In this document: piece after piece, positions 16,820 to 25,864 of the stretch
How the letters are laid out: each line of letters begins with the position of its first letter
Position numbering within the stretch: position 1 is the first letter of the stretch
Origin: Clostridia bacterium
GTDB lineage: Bacteria > Bacillota > Clostridia > Oscillospirales > Acutalibacteraceae
Reading direction: 5' to 3'
NCBI GenBank assembly: GCA_017409265.1
Contig: JAFQSY010000073.1
Location: 1 to 64,000, forward strand
DNA: 64,000 nt
Notes under the pieces: model-generated
Seen by the model: only the letters and a program-made list of their open reading frames with translations
The model's database searches: none
What the model was told of the DNA's origin: nothing
Made by a program: the position numbers and the translations under genes

Positions 16820-17992
16820 ATGAAGAAGAAATCCAAGAAAAAAACGGTAATTACACTGTGCCTGATCATCCCGATAATCGTTCTGGCAGGCGCAGTTCTC
16901 GGCACTGTTATGCCGCTTGTTATCAGCTATCAGAAGAACGCTTATGAGAAAGCGGAGATAGTTGAACGCAGCGAAGAATACGTTATGCCCGAAAAGGAGT
17001 CACAGCCTGCGGAGTGGGAGGACGTTACCATCAGCGAGGATGAGCTGGGTAAGGACTACACAGAGCCCGAAACTCTTGCAAAGGACGTTAATAATACCGG
17101 CAGCAATTCGGGGGGAAACAGTTCGTCAGGCAGTAAGTATAATTATGCAAATTCCTTTGCAAGAAATGCCAATGCCATAAGCGTTTACGGAAAAACACCG
17201 ATATATAAAGTCGAGAAGAAAGATCCCAACGTGGAAAATATCCTTATCCTCGGCACGGATTCAAGGGACGTAACAAAGGAACGCGGCAGAAGCGATGCTA
17301 TCATCATCGTGTCGTACAACAGAAGAACGGGTTCAGTAAAAATGATTTCCGTTTTGCGCGATTCTCTTGTGCCGATTGAAGGTCACAGATGGAACAGAAT
17401 CAACGCCGCATATTCCTTTGACGGCGTAGGTCTTGCGATCAACACAATAAATCAGATTTTCGACCTTGATATCCAGCGTTTTGCTGTTGTGGATTTCAAC
17501 GGAGTTAAGGATTTTATAAACAAAGTTGGTGGAGTGGATGTTACTCTTACGCAGGCGGAAGCAGATTATTTCAACAGAGTTCATCCAAAGACAAATGGTA
17601 AATACGAGGCTGGGTTGTTTCATATGAACGGTGCTAACGCATTAAGATATATGAGATTAAGAAAGCTTGACAGTGATTTCAAGAGAACCGAGCGTCAGAG
17701 AAAGGTAATTGAAATTCTGGCAAACAAGATTATTACGGAAAAAACCATACCTGAAATTTATGATTTGATTGATTTTGCGTTCGGACTTGTTAAAACAAAC
17801 ATTTCTCTTTCCGAAATTACTTCGGTTGCCACTTCAGTGGCAACGAATGCAATGCGTCAGGGTCTTGATCTTGAATCGCAGCACGTGCCTTACAGCGATG
17901 CATACACCTATAAGCGCTATAACGGTATGGCAATCATTTCATTTGATACAGACGATGCCGCAAGAAGAATAAATGAATTTATTTACGGCTGA
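16820..17992 (+). CDS. LytR-CpsA-Psr (LCP) family cell-wall ligase
   Basis: 390 aa. One N-terminal signal anchor (~8-32, TVITLCLIIPIIVLAGAVLGTVMPL), a low-complexity Ser/Asn linker (~92-110), then the LCP domain (~140-380). Family motifs: NILILGTDSRD, RGRSDAIIIVSYNRRTGSVKMISVLRDS, INAAYSFDG, VDFNGVKDFINKVGGVDV, GANALRYMRLRK, and ERQRKVIEIL with conserved Arg residues. LCP enzymes transfer lipid-linked glycans (teichoic acids, capsule) to peptidoglycan on the outer face. As first gene of the locus it probably attaches the polymer made by the downstream genes. The extracellular region lacks an extra C-terminal domain. Confidence 0.92.
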   Translation: MKKKSKKKTVITLCLIIPIIVLAGAVLGTVMPLVISYQKNAYEKAEIVERSEEYVMPEKESQPAEWEDVTISEDELGKDYTEPETLAKDVNNTGSNSGGNSSSGSKYNYANSFARNANAISVYGKTPIYKVEKKDPNVENILILGTDSRDVTKERGRSDAIIIVSYNRRTGSVKMISVLRDSLVPIEGHRWNRINAAYSFDGVGLAINTINQIFDLDIQRFAVVDFNGVKDFINKVGGVDVTLTQAEADYFNRVHPKTNGKYEAGLFHMNGANALRYMRLRKLDSDFKRTERQRKVIEILANKIITEKTIPEIYDLIDFAFGLVKTNISLSEITSVATSVATNAMRQGLDLESQHVPYSDAYTYKRYNGMAIISFDTDDAARRINEFIYG

Positions 17993-18037
17993 TTTTAAAA
18001 GCTGACGAAAAAAGGTTGACGAAAGAAGGTGACGGTT

Positions 18038-18760
18038 GTGTTTGATATTCACAGTCATATCCTGTACGGCGTTGATGACGGCGCCGGCAATCTCAGCGAC
18101 TCGGTTGAAATGGCACAGCTTGCCGCCGAATCGGGAACCAAAGGGCTTATAGCAACACCGCACTGCAATATTCCCGGGGTGTTTGATAATTATTGGACTG
18201 CCGAGTTCCTTGAAAAGCTTTCCGTTCTCAGGCAGGAGCTTAAAAAAAGGAACATCCCGATTGAGATTTATTCCGGTCAGGAAGTGTTCTTGTCAAAGAA
18301 ATTTGAAACTCATTTAAAAAACGGGGAATTCATAACGCTCAACAATTCAAGATATATGCTTGTTGAGCTTGATTTCAGGACGGATGAAGCTTCCATGATG
18401 TCAAGGCTTCAAAGGCTTACAGACTGCGGCTACGTGCCCGTTGTGGCGCACCCTGAACGGTACGGATTGGTAATAGAAAACCCCGGTATTATTACCGCAA
18501 TAAAATCATCAGGCTGTCTGGTGCAGGTCAACGCAGGCAGCGTGCTTGGTGATTTTGGACCCTACATAAAAAGAACGGCGCAGACAATACTGCGTAACGG
18601 TCTGGCTGATTTTGTGGCGAGTGATGCTCATAGTCAATACAGCAGAACTCCGAATCTGTCGGATGTTCACGAATACATAAGTGAAAACATATCCTACGAT
18701 TATGCGGAAACTCTGTTGCAGAAAAACCCTGAAAAAGTTCTTAAAAACGAAGAAATCTGA
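18038..18760 (+). CDS. CpsB/YwqE-type tyrosine-protein phosphatase (PHP domain)
   Basis: ~240 aa; GTG 18038 is preferred over the in-frame GTG 18029 because AGAAGGTG ends 6 nt before it. PHP-fold metallophosphatase: FDIHSHILYGVDDGAGNLSDS, LIATPH, a Glu in YSGQEVFL, PVVAHPERY and DFVASDAHS are the metal ligands. Members dephosphorylate the Tyr-rich tails of BY-kinases, so it is the counter-enzyme of the two kinases at 19613 and 21122 and controls polysaccharide chain length and assembly. Confidence 0.92.
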   Translation: MFDIHSHILYGVDDGAGNLSDSVEMAQLAAESGTKGLIATPHCNIPGVFDNYWTAEFLEKLSVLRQELKKRNIPIEIYSGQEVFLSKKFETHLKNGEFITLNNSRYMLVELDFRTDEASMMSRLQRLTDCGYVPVVAHPERYGLVIENPGIITAIKSSGCLVQVNAGSVLGDFGPYIKRTAQTILRNGLADFVASDAHSQYSRTPNLSDVHEYISENISYDYAETLLQKNPEKVLKNEEI

Positions 18761-18784
18761 CCTGATTGGAGAGGCGGAATATTT

Positions 18785-19606
18785 ATGATGAAATGGCTTC
18801 AGCGTATAACGCTGCTTGCGTTTGCAACGGTACTGGTTGCTTTTATTGTGTTTACGGTTATTGATAAGCTGACCACAGACCATACCGTGCCTGTTATCAC
18901 TCTTGAAACGCAGGAAATTGAAATCAGCGTTAAAGATGAGAAGGATGCCCTGCTTAAAGGTGTCACTGCATTTGATAAAAAAGACGGAGACCTTACCGAA
19001 AAGGTTATGGTTGAATCTGTTTCCAAATTCATAAACCCCGGTGAATTTACCGTTACATACGCTGTTGTGGATGCTGACAACCATGTTTCAAAAGCCGTGC
19101 GCAACGTAAAATACAAGGACTATACTGCACCTGAATTTTATATGAAGCGTGCTCTTGTATATTCGGTTGATGAGGCGGTTGACGTGCGTGCGGCTATCGG
19201 TGCAAGGGACTGCATTGACGGCGATATAAGCGACAGGGTAACAATTCTTGCAACCGACTATATTCAGAATACAGCCGGTGTATTCAACGTTTCTCTTCAG
19301 GTTTCCAACAGTATGGGTCACATTATTTATCTTGACGTTACGGTGCACGTTGAAGGCAACGAAACCATGGCTCCTGAAATCCAGCTTCAGAAGACCCTTA
19401 TCTATATCAAGAAGGGCGAAAAACCCGTGTTTGAGGATTACATCAAGGAAGTAACTGTAAACGGAGTTCTTATGAAGAACTATAACCTGATGATTTCAAC
19501 AAACTTTAACAGCGATAAAGAAGGTACGTACAACGTGCATTACTATATTTCAACCAATGAAGGATATGAGGGACACTCAATTCTTACCGTTGTTGTAGAG
19601 GAGTGA
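18785..19606 (+). CDS. Membrane-anchored protein with Ig-like (DUF5011-type) domains
   Basis: 273 aa. A signal anchor at ~5-27 (ITLLAFATVLVAFIVFTVI) is followed by three beta-sandwich repeats. The first carries the DUF5011 signature GVTAFDKKDGDLTEKVMVESVSKFINPGEFTVTYAVVDADN split over strands; the second repeats it as GARDCIDGDISDRVTILATDYI, and the third is degenerate (EDYIKEVTVNGVL). It is extracytoplasmic and has no enzymatic motif. Location between the CpsB phosphatase and the first BY-kinase, all in one operon with short gaps, suggests a structural or scaffolding role in the export/attachment machine. Confidence 0.75.
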   Translation: MMKWLQRITLLAFATVLVAFIVFTVIDKLTTDHTVPVITLETQEIEISVKDEKDALLKGVTAFDKKDGDLTEKVMVESVSKFINPGEFTVTYAVVDADNHVSKAVRNVKYKDYTAPEFYMKRALVYSVDEAVDVRAAIGARDCIDGDISDRVTILATDYIQNTAGVFNVSLQVSNSMGHIIYLDVTVHVEGNETMAPEIQLQKTLIYIKKGEKPVFEDYIKEVTVNGVLMKNYNLMISTNFNSDKEGTYNVHYYISTNEGYEGHSILTVVVEE

Positions 19607-19612
19607 TAAGGC

Positions 19613-21094
19613 TTGGAAAAAAATAAATCATGGTTTACTCTGACATTTGAATGGAACAGCCTTATCAGGGACCTCATCCGTAACTTCTGGGCTGTCATTC
19701 TTGCGGCATTGATTGCGTATATGGGCATTCAGGTTGTTGAAAAAAGCATATACACACCTACATATACCAGCAGTGCGGTGCTTGTTGTACGCACAAAGGT
19801 AGGCTCTTCGGGAGCTTACAGCAATCTTTCGTCATCCACAGAAATGGCCACCATTTTTACAAAGGTTTTCCAGCAGACGTCAATGAAGAAGAAGGCGGCT
19901 GAAAACTTAGGTCTTTCTTCATTTGACGGAACAATAACCGCCGAGGTTAACGGCTCAACAAACCTTATGAATCTGTCTGTAAGAACAACAGACCCCGAGC
20001 TTTCATTCCGTTTGCTCTGCTCTGTGCTTGAGGTTTACCCTGAGATATCAGAGGCTGTTTTCACGGATGCGGTAATTGATATTATTTCGGCTCCGTCAAT
20101 GCCGACGTCTCCGTCAAATTCAGTGCTTACGAGATATCGCAATCACATTGTGTTGCTTGCCATGGTGCTTGAGGCGGGAATGATTGTTCTTCTCTCGCTT
20201 CTTCGTGAAACAGTCAAGGAAGAAAAAGGATTCTCGGATAAAATTGATTCTGAGCTTATAGGTATTGTTTCTCATGAAAAGCCTCACCTTTCGTGGAAAG
20301 AAAGGATTGACCGCAAAAAGAGAGCGATGCTCATCAACGATGCATATTCGAGCCTGAGGTTTACGGAGGATTACCAGAAGCTTGCAACAAAGCTCGAATA
20401 TATGATGAAGAGAAAAGACAAAAAAGTTTTCGCAGTAACAAGTGTTGCGGAAAACGAGGGTAAATCAACCGTGTCTGCCAATATTGCCATTGCTTTATCG
20501 GGCAGAGGCTATAAGGTTGCCCTGCTTGACCTTGACGTGCGTAAACCCTCTATGTATAAAATCTTTGATTACAACGATAAGGTTAAAAACGATTTTTCGG
20601 ATGTTCTCTCAAGCAAAATTGACGTAGAAAGTTTCGGATTCTCCCGTTACAGAAAAAGTGACCTTATAATAGCGTTCAACAAGAACGAAGGTCTGACTTC
20701 GGCAGAGCTTTTCAACGGTGACACTCTTAAGAAAAGCATTGAAACCTTGCGCTCAAAGGTTGATTTTGTAATTATCGACACTTCGCCCACCTCTGTTTCG
20801 GCTGACGCTGTTTCGATTGCCGCTTTGGTAGACAGAGCACTTCTTGTTGTAAGAACGGACACTGTTGCGGTGCAGGATATAAATGATGCCATTCTTGCAA
20901 TAGCGGATGCAGGGGGAAGGCTTGAGGGCTGTATTCTCAACGATGTTTATAAGCCCTTTACCTTGTTCGGCCAGATGGGCTCTGACGAAACAGGATATTA
21001 CGGCTATTACAGCAGAGGATATTCAAGGTACGGCAGGCAGGCGGCCGGAATCAGCGGAACGGGATTCGTTGAGAATGATTCCGAGGAATCCTGA
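19613..21094 (+). CDS. Wzz-type chain-length regulator fused to BY-kinase (1)
   Basis: 493 aa, TTG start 7 bp after the preceding stop. A first membrane helix at ~20-45 and a second at ~175-200 bracket a Wzz-like extracellular loop containing PTYTSSAVLVV and the PTSPSNS proline motif. The cytoplasmic C-terminal half is a bacterial tyrosine kinase: Walker A ENEGKSTVSANIAIAL, Walker A' ALLDLDVRKPSMYK, Walker B VIIDTSPTSVSADA. The end carries a Tyr cluster (TGYYGYYSRGYSRYGRQ), the usual autophosphorylation site. It controls polymer length and is predicted substrate of the CpsB phosphatase. Confidence 0.92.
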   Translation: MEKNKSWFTLTFEWNSLIRDLIRNFWAVILAALIAYMGIQVVEKSIYTPTYTSSAVLVVRTKVGSSGAYSNLSSSTEMATIFTKVFQQTSMKKKAAENLGLSSFDGTITAEVNGSTNLMNLSVRTTDPELSFRLLCSVLEVYPEISEAVFTDAVIDIISAPSMPTSPSNSVLTRYRNHIVLLAMVLEAGMIVLLSLLRETVKEEKGFSDKIDSELIGIVSHEKPHLSWKERIDRKKRAMLINDAYSSLRFTEDYQKLATKLEYMMKRKDKKVFAVTSVAENEGKSTVSANIAIALSGRGYKVALLDLDVRKPSMYKIFDYNDKVKNDFSDVLSSKIDVESFGFSRYRKSDLIIAFNKNEGLTSAELFNGDTLKKSIETLRSKVDFVIIDTSPTSVSADAVSIAALVDRALLVVRTDTVAVQDINDAILAIADAGGRLEGCILNDVYKPFTLFGQMGSDETGYYGYYSRGYSRYGRQAAGISGTGFVENDSEES

Positions 21095-21121
21095 CATAAA
21101 ATATAGAAATAAGGTTGTTTT

Positions 21122-22612
21122 ATGAATAATAACACCACAAATGTTGATACAAACAACTCGACGGTAGAGTTGAAAGTGTTGCTCAGCGACGTATGGCGCG
21201 GAGTCATTAAGTTCGGCTGGATAGCGGTAGCTCTTTCCGTGCTTCTGGGCGGATTGCAGTTTTACAGAAGCTTCGTGCGTTTTACTCCCGTTTATACAGT
21301 TACTGCAACGTTTACCGTTCAGACGGAAAACAAGGTTCTCTCAGGTGAAAACGGTGTTTCGGCATATTCTTTCTATTATGACAGAAACACCGCCGATCAG
21401 CTGGCTTCCGTTTTTCCGAACATAATTAGCAGCCCAATCCTTCTTGCTCAGGTTAAGGAGGAGCTGGAGGTTGAATCCATGCCGGCAACGGTTACTGCTA
21501 CCTGTATTGCGGATACAAATATGATAACCCTTACGGCAAAGGGCGGAGAACCTCAGCTTACTTATGATACGTTGATGTCCGTAATCGACAATTACTCTTC
21601 AGTAGCGGATTATATCATCGGCAGAACGAAGCTTGTTATGATAAGCGATCCCGTTGTGCCTGAAACGCCTTCCAACAAAATGGCATGGCGTTCATCCGTG
21701 CTCAGAGCGGCATTGATAGGTGCAGCAATAGGTGTAGGCTGGATTCTGGTTTACGCCATTCTCAGAAAAACCATACGCACAAAAGAGGATATACGCAACA
21801 TCCTCAACCAGAACTGCATCGGTGTTCTTCCTCAGGTTGTATTCAAGAAATACCGCAGAAAAATCAACACCGATATTATCCTCACAAACCCATTGATAGG
21901 TAACGATTTCCTTGAATCTCTCCGCTTGCTCAGAAGCTCCGTTGGCAGAATTGTGGGTGAAGACAAAAAGGTTGTTATGGTTACAAGTACTGCACCTGAT
22001 GAAGGCAAATCGGTTGTAACCGTAAACCTTGCATCTATTTTTGCAAAGAATAACAGCAAAATGCTTGTAATAGATTTTGATCTTCGCAATTCAGGTGTTT
22101 CCTCAATGCTAAAGGAGGGCGAATTCAAAACAGTCGAAAAAGACGATAAGCTTTATGAAATCCGATATATTGAGCCTCTCGGTTTTGATTTGCTTACTTT
22201 TAATGACGGTGAGAAAAATCTTCAGAGCATAATCCGTACACCGAGCCTTAAAAAGCTGTTTTCGCAACTTAAGGAAAAATATGATCTGATTCTTATTGAT
22301 ACACCGCCCTGCGGAATAATCTCCGATGCTTCAATTATTGCTGGAGCGGCAGATGCGGTAATCTACGTTATCAGGCAGGATGCCGTTATGCAGAACAGCA
22401 TCCGTTCAGGAATAAACGCAATGCTTGAAACCGAAACGCCCTTCCTCGGCTGTATCCTCAACGGTGCAACGGGAGGTCTCGGCGGATACGGAAATTATTA
22501 CAAATACGGCGGATATAACAAGTACTACCGCTACGGCTACGGATATTCCCGTAAGTACGGTTACGGCGGATACGGTTACGGCAGACGCAAAAAATCAGAC
22601 AAGAATAAATAA
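21122..22612 (+). CDS. Wzz-type chain-length regulator fused to BY-kinase (2)
   Basis: 496 aa, second copy of the same architecture. Membrane helices at ~30-52 (FGWIAVALSVLLGGLQFY) and ~190-212, with the proline motif DPVVPETPSNK before the second. Kinase motifs: STAPDEGKSVVTVNLASIF, MLVIDFDLRNSGVSS and LILIDTPPCGIISDAS. Its tail is a far longer Gly/Tyr repeat (GGYGNYYKYGGYNKYYRYGYG..., about 15 Tyr) than the first copy. Having two complete Wzz-BYK fusions back to back is unusual; they may work on two polymers or form heteromers. Confidence 0.9.
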   Translation: MNNNTTNVDTNNSTVELKVLLSDVWRGVIKFGWIAVALSVLLGGLQFYRSFVRFTPVYTVTATFTVQTENKVLSGENGVSAYSFYYDRNTADQLASVFPNIISSPILLAQVKEELEVESMPATVTATCIADTNMITLTAKGGEPQLTYDTLMSVIDNYSSVADYIIGRTKLVMISDPVVPETPSNKMAWRSSVLRAALIGAAIGVGWILVYAILRKTIRTKEDIRNILNQNCIGVLPQVVFKKYRRKINTDIILTNPLIGNDFLESLRLLRSSVGRIVGEDKKVVMVTSTAPDEGKSVVTVNLASIFAKNNSKMLVIDFDLRNSGVSSMLKEGEFKTVEKDDKLYEIRYIEPLGFDLLTFNDGEKNLQSIIRTPSLKKLFSQLKEKYDLILIDTPPCGIISDASIIAGAADAVIYVIRQDAVMQNSIRSGINAMLETETPFLGCILNGATGGLGGYGNYYKYGGYNKYYRYGYGYSRKYGYGGYGYGRRKKSDKNK

Positions 22613-22639
22613 TATTGCTTATATGAAAGAGGTGATAAC

Positions 22640-24361
22640 TTGAAAAAACCGGGTGAATACGTTGAACTGTTCCGTTCAATGGGAGCGGAGTGGAAGTGGC
22701 TTCTCAGGTTTGTTTCCCGTTATCGCCTTCAGATTGTTCTGTACGTCGTGATAGGTCTTGTTGGTACGGCTATGGGCCTTGGCGCAAACGTTGCATCAAA
22801 ACATCTCATAGATTCCGTTATCTCCCATGACAGTGAAACGATAGTAAGAAGTGCTGTTATTGCTGTTGCTCTCGGATTGACTCAGATAATTGTGAACGCA
22901 TTCATATCAAGGGTTGCCTCTGTTGTAGGCTCCAGAATAAACAGCGAAATCCGCGGCAATATTTATGAGCACATTATTTTCTCGCGTTGGGAAAGTATAA
23001 GAAAATACCATTCAGGCGAGCTGCTTAACAGAATCGAGGGAGACGTAAGCACTGTTTCAAACAGTATAGTCAGCTTTATCCCCGGTGTTTTCACAAGGAG
23101 CGCACAGTTTATAGGATGCCTTGCAGTGGTGCTCTGGTATGACCCCACTATGGCGATTTTTGCGTTTATGAGTGCTCCGTTTCTTGTTCTTTCTTCAAGA
23201 GTGTCGGCAAAAATGATGCGCAAGTACAATAAGGAAAGCAGAGAGATGAACGGCAAAATTCTTTCTTTCTTTTCCGAATCCATTCAGAATTTGCAGACTA
23301 TTAAGGCGTTTGATATCACAAAGCGTTATGCGGAGCAGTTGAAAAACAGCCTACAGATTTACAGAAAGATAAGGCTTGACCACGATAAATTCTCAATTAT
23401 AATGAGTCTTTGCCTTTCCGTCATCGGACTTGTTGTAACATATACCTGCTACGGTTGGGGCGTGTACCGTCTGTGGCAGGGCAAAATCACCTACGGCACA
23501 ATGACTCTTTTCCTGCAGCTTTCGGGTCAGCTTACGTCATCGTTTGCGGCGCTTGTTGCTCTTTTGCCGAGTTCGATTTCAATAGCGACGGCGGCAGGAA
23601 GAATTATGGAAATAACCGACCTGCCTCTTGAAAAGCACAAAGACAGTGAAGAGACGGAAAAAATGGCGGAATCCGCAAACGAAAAGGGCATAACCGTTTC
23701 TTGCGAAAATCTTACGTATACTTATGACGATGCTAAAGAGCCTGTTATAAAAGATATCTCTTTCTCCGTATCTCCCGGAGAAACCATTGCATTTGTTGGC
23801 CCGTCGGGTGAGGGAAAAACGACGATTCTCAGGCTTGTTCTCGGACTTGTGGAGCCTGATTCCGGCACAATGACAATGACAGATGCAGAATCAAATAAAG
23901 TGAACGTTTCGGAAAGCACGAGAAGATTCTGTTCCTACGTTCCTCAGGGTAATGCGATTTTTTCAGGCTGTATTGCCGATAACCTTCGCATTGTCCGTCC
24001 CGAAGCAACAGATGAAGAACTTGAAAACGCATTGAGAATTGCCGATGCGTGGAGCTTTATTTCCGAATTGCCTGACGGAATGTATACCGAAATCAGTGAA
24101 AAAGGCGTGAACTTCTCAGAAGGTCAGGTTCAGCGTATGTCTATTGCGCGCGCCATTCTCAGGGATGCCCCCGTTATCGTTATGGATGAAGCAACAAGTG
24201 CTCTTGATGCAGCAACTGAAGAAAAAGTTCTTGCAAACATAATGAAGAATTATCCCAACAGAACAAGGATTATTACAACTCACAGACCGAGTATGCTCAA
24301 TTACTGCACAAGGGTTTACAGAATCAGTAAGGACGGCAGACTTTCAGAAGTTGAAAAGTAA
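22640..24361 (+). CDS. ABC exporter, fused permease and ATPase
   Basis: 573 aa, TTG start behind GAGGTGATAAC. Residues ~20-320 form six membrane helices of a type I exporter; ~350-570 are the nucleotide-binding domain: Walker A GPSGEGKTT, Q-loop VPQGNAIF, a non-canonical signature FSEGQVQRMSIARA (Glu for the second Gly position of LSGGQ), Walker B VIVMDEATSALD and switch His ITTHR. There is no C39 leader peptidase domain. It precedes the PqqD/radical SAM cassette by 185 bp and is a good candidate exporter for that peptide, although it could equally serve the polysaccharide locus. Confidence 0.88.
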   Translation: MKKPGEYVELFRSMGAEWKWLLRFVSRYRLQIVLYVVIGLVGTAMGLGANVASKHLIDSVISHDSETIVRSAVIAVALGLTQIIVNAFISRVASVVGSRINSEIRGNIYEHIIFSRWESIRKYHSGELLNRIEGDVSTVSNSIVSFIPGVFTRSAQFIGCLAVVLWYDPTMAIFAFMSAPFLVLSSRVSAKMMRKYNKESREMNGKILSFFSESIQNLQTIKAFDITKRYAEQLKNSLQIYRKIRLDHDKFSIIMSLCLSVIGLVVTYTCYGWGVYRLWQGKITYGTMTLFLQLSGQLTSSFAALVALLPSSISIATAAGRIMEITDLPLEKHKDSEETEKMAESANEKGITVSCENLTYTYDDAKEPVIKDISFSVSPGETIAFVGPSGEGKTTILRLVLGLVEPDSGTMTMTDAESNKVNVSESTRRFCSYVPQGNAIFSGCIADNLRIVRPEATDEELENALRIADAWSFISELPDGMYTEISEKGVNFSEGQVQRMSIARAILRDAPVIVMDEATSALDAATEEKVLANIMKNYPNRTRIITTHRPSMLNYCTRVYRISKDGRLSEVEK

Positions 24362-24375
24362 TATACAGAATTATA

Positions 24376-24406
24376 ACGCATCGGTTTTATACCGGTGCGT
24401 TTTTTA
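24376..24406 (+). terminator. Terminator between ABC exporter and the RiPP-like cassette
   Basis: ACGCATCGGT, loop TTTAT, ACCGGTGCGT (one G-U pair) and then TTTTTT. It closes the first transcription unit of the polysaccharide locus. Confidence 0.82.
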
Positions 24407-24470
24407 TGCAAGCCGCAGGGTTATCGTAATCCGCATTTTTATGGAAATATATTAATATATAAATTTATTG

Positions 24471-24499
24471 TTGATTTAGAAAGAAGTTGATGATATACT
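24471..24499 (+). promoter_or_regulatory. Vegetative promoter of the PqqD/radical SAM operon
   Basis: TTGATT, 17 bases, TATACT; leader of ~40 nt with GTCAGGAGG before the ATG at 24546. With the terminator just upstream it makes the cassette and the following glycan genes an independent unit. Confidence 0.75.
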
Positions 24500-24545
24500 T
24501 AACAATGGAATATAAGCTGGGGTAGTATAGTGTCAGGAGGTCAAT

Positions 24546-24812
24546 ATGCAAAAAATCAAGGACGGATTTATGATTCGCAAAATCGGCGGTCAGATTATGG
24601 CGGTGCCGACAGGGGCAAGAACTTCTGATATTCACGGTATGATTGCCCTTTCCGAAAGCGGAGAGCTCCTCTGGAAAGCACTTGAAAACGGCAGTGATGC
24701 TCAGGCTCTTGCTGATATACTTACTGACAATTATGAGGTTGACCGTCAGACGGCTCTTGCCGATATTGAAAAATTCCTGGACGGTCTTAAGGAACAGGGA
24801 GCGCTCGAATGA
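24546..24812 (+). CDS. PqqD-like RiPP recognition element (peptide chaperone)
   Basis: 88 aa, the normal size of a stand-alone PqqD domain. Family pattern: three N-terminal beta-strands (GFMIRKIGGQIMAVPTG), the SESGELLWKALE turn, then a winged helix with ALADILTDNYEVDRQTALADIEKFLDGLKEQGALE. PqqD/RRE proteins bind the leader of a precursor peptide and present it to the modifying enzyme. Its stop overlaps the start of the radical SAM gene by 4 bp (ATGA), strong support for joint function. Confidence 0.87.
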   Translation: MQKIKDGFMIRKIGGQIMAVPTGARTSDIHGMIALSESGELLWKALENGSDAQALADILTDNYEVDRQTALADIEKFLDGLKEQGALE

Positions 24813-25864
24813 TTGGCTGCGAACACTTCGGTGATAATTATTTCAATCAGCTTCGTTTGTGGGCAAGTGAGCACGAAGCACCGTTGACAGTAACGTTTGA
24901 GCTTACACCGTTTTGTAATTTCAACTGCGTTATGTGCTACGTCCGTCTTACGAAAGAGCAGGCAAAAGCGCAGGGCGAAATGCTTACCGCAAAAGAGTGG
25001 ACTGAAATTGCAAGGCAGGCAAAGGAAATGGGTACGCTTAACCTTGCGTTGACGGGCGGCGAGCCTCTGAGTCATCCTGATTTCTGGGAAATATACGGTG
25101 AGCTCAACAAAATGGGTTTCCTGATTTCGCTTCTTTCTAACGGTTCGCTTATAGATGAGGCGGCAATGGAGAAATTCCGCCGTTACGGTATGCCATACCT
25201 TGTTAAGCTGACCCTTTACGGAGCAAGTAATGAAACGTACAAGCGGGTCTGCGGTAGTGATGACGGATTCACAAGAATATCAAAAGCCGTTGACCTTCTT
25301 AAAGAAGCAAACGTACCGGTCAAGATGACGGCAACAATTGTTCGCGAGAATGCGGATGATTTGCAGGAGATATACCGTTTTGCAAAAGAAAAAGGAGTAC
25401 CTATGCAGCACTCCATTTCGGTTGTGAAATCGTCAAGGGGAGCAGTCAACACCGCTGAGAGTTCACGCTTTGCATTTTCTGATTTCCCTGATGAGCTTTC
25501 TATTGAGGATCTTGAGAAGAACAAATATCCGTTGCTTGAATCTCCTTTTGCCTGGTGCGCAAGCTACAAAACGTCATTCTGGATGACGTGGCACGGATAT
25601 ATGCAGATGTGTTCGTTTATGAATACACCGAGCGTCAGATATTCAGGAAACCTTGTTTCTGATTTTCGCAGTCTTAACAGTCTGCTTGGTAAACTCAGCA
25701 GTCCTGCAGAGTGTGAAAGCTGTGAAGATAAAGAGTTCTGTCAGCGATGCCCCGGTATACTGTGTGCTGAGAGCGGGCATCCGGAAAGAATAAGCAACAG
25801 CCTTTGCGATACGGCAAAAAGGCTGAACGAATTATATAAATTTAGAAAAGGAGAATTGATATGA
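24809..25864 (+). CDS. Radical SAM/SPASM peptide-modifying enzyme
   Basis: 351 aa. The radical SAM cluster motif CNFNCVMC (Cys 36, 40, 43) follows the FELTPF strand; LALTGGEPLSHPDF is the SAM-binding GGEP motif. The C-terminal ~60 residues carry a SPASM/twitch-type Cys set (ECESCEDKEFCQRCPGILC and a last Cys in ISNSLCDTAK) for auxiliary Fe-S clusters. SPASM maturases cross-link or rearrange residues in ribosomal peptides. It overlaps by 4 bp both the PqqD gene before it and the candidate precursor gene after it. The chemistry is not predictable from sequence. Confidence 0.9.
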   Translation: MIGCEHFGDNYFNQLRLWASEHEAPLTVTFELTPFCNFNCVMCYVRLTKEQAKAQGEMLTAKEWTEIARQAKEMGTLNLALTGGEPLSHPDFWEIYGELNKMGFLISLLSNGSLIDEAAMEKFRRYGMPYLVKLTLYGASNETYKRVCGSDDGFTRISKAVDLLKEANVPVKMTATIVRENADDLQEIYRFAKEKGVPMQHSISVVKSSRGAVNTAESSRFAFSDFPDELSIEDLEKNKYPLLESPFAWCASYKTSFWMTWHGYMQMCSFMNTPSVRYSGNLVSDFRSLNSLLGKLSSPAECESCEDKEFCQRCPGILCAESGHPERISNSLCDTAKRLNELYKFRKGELI

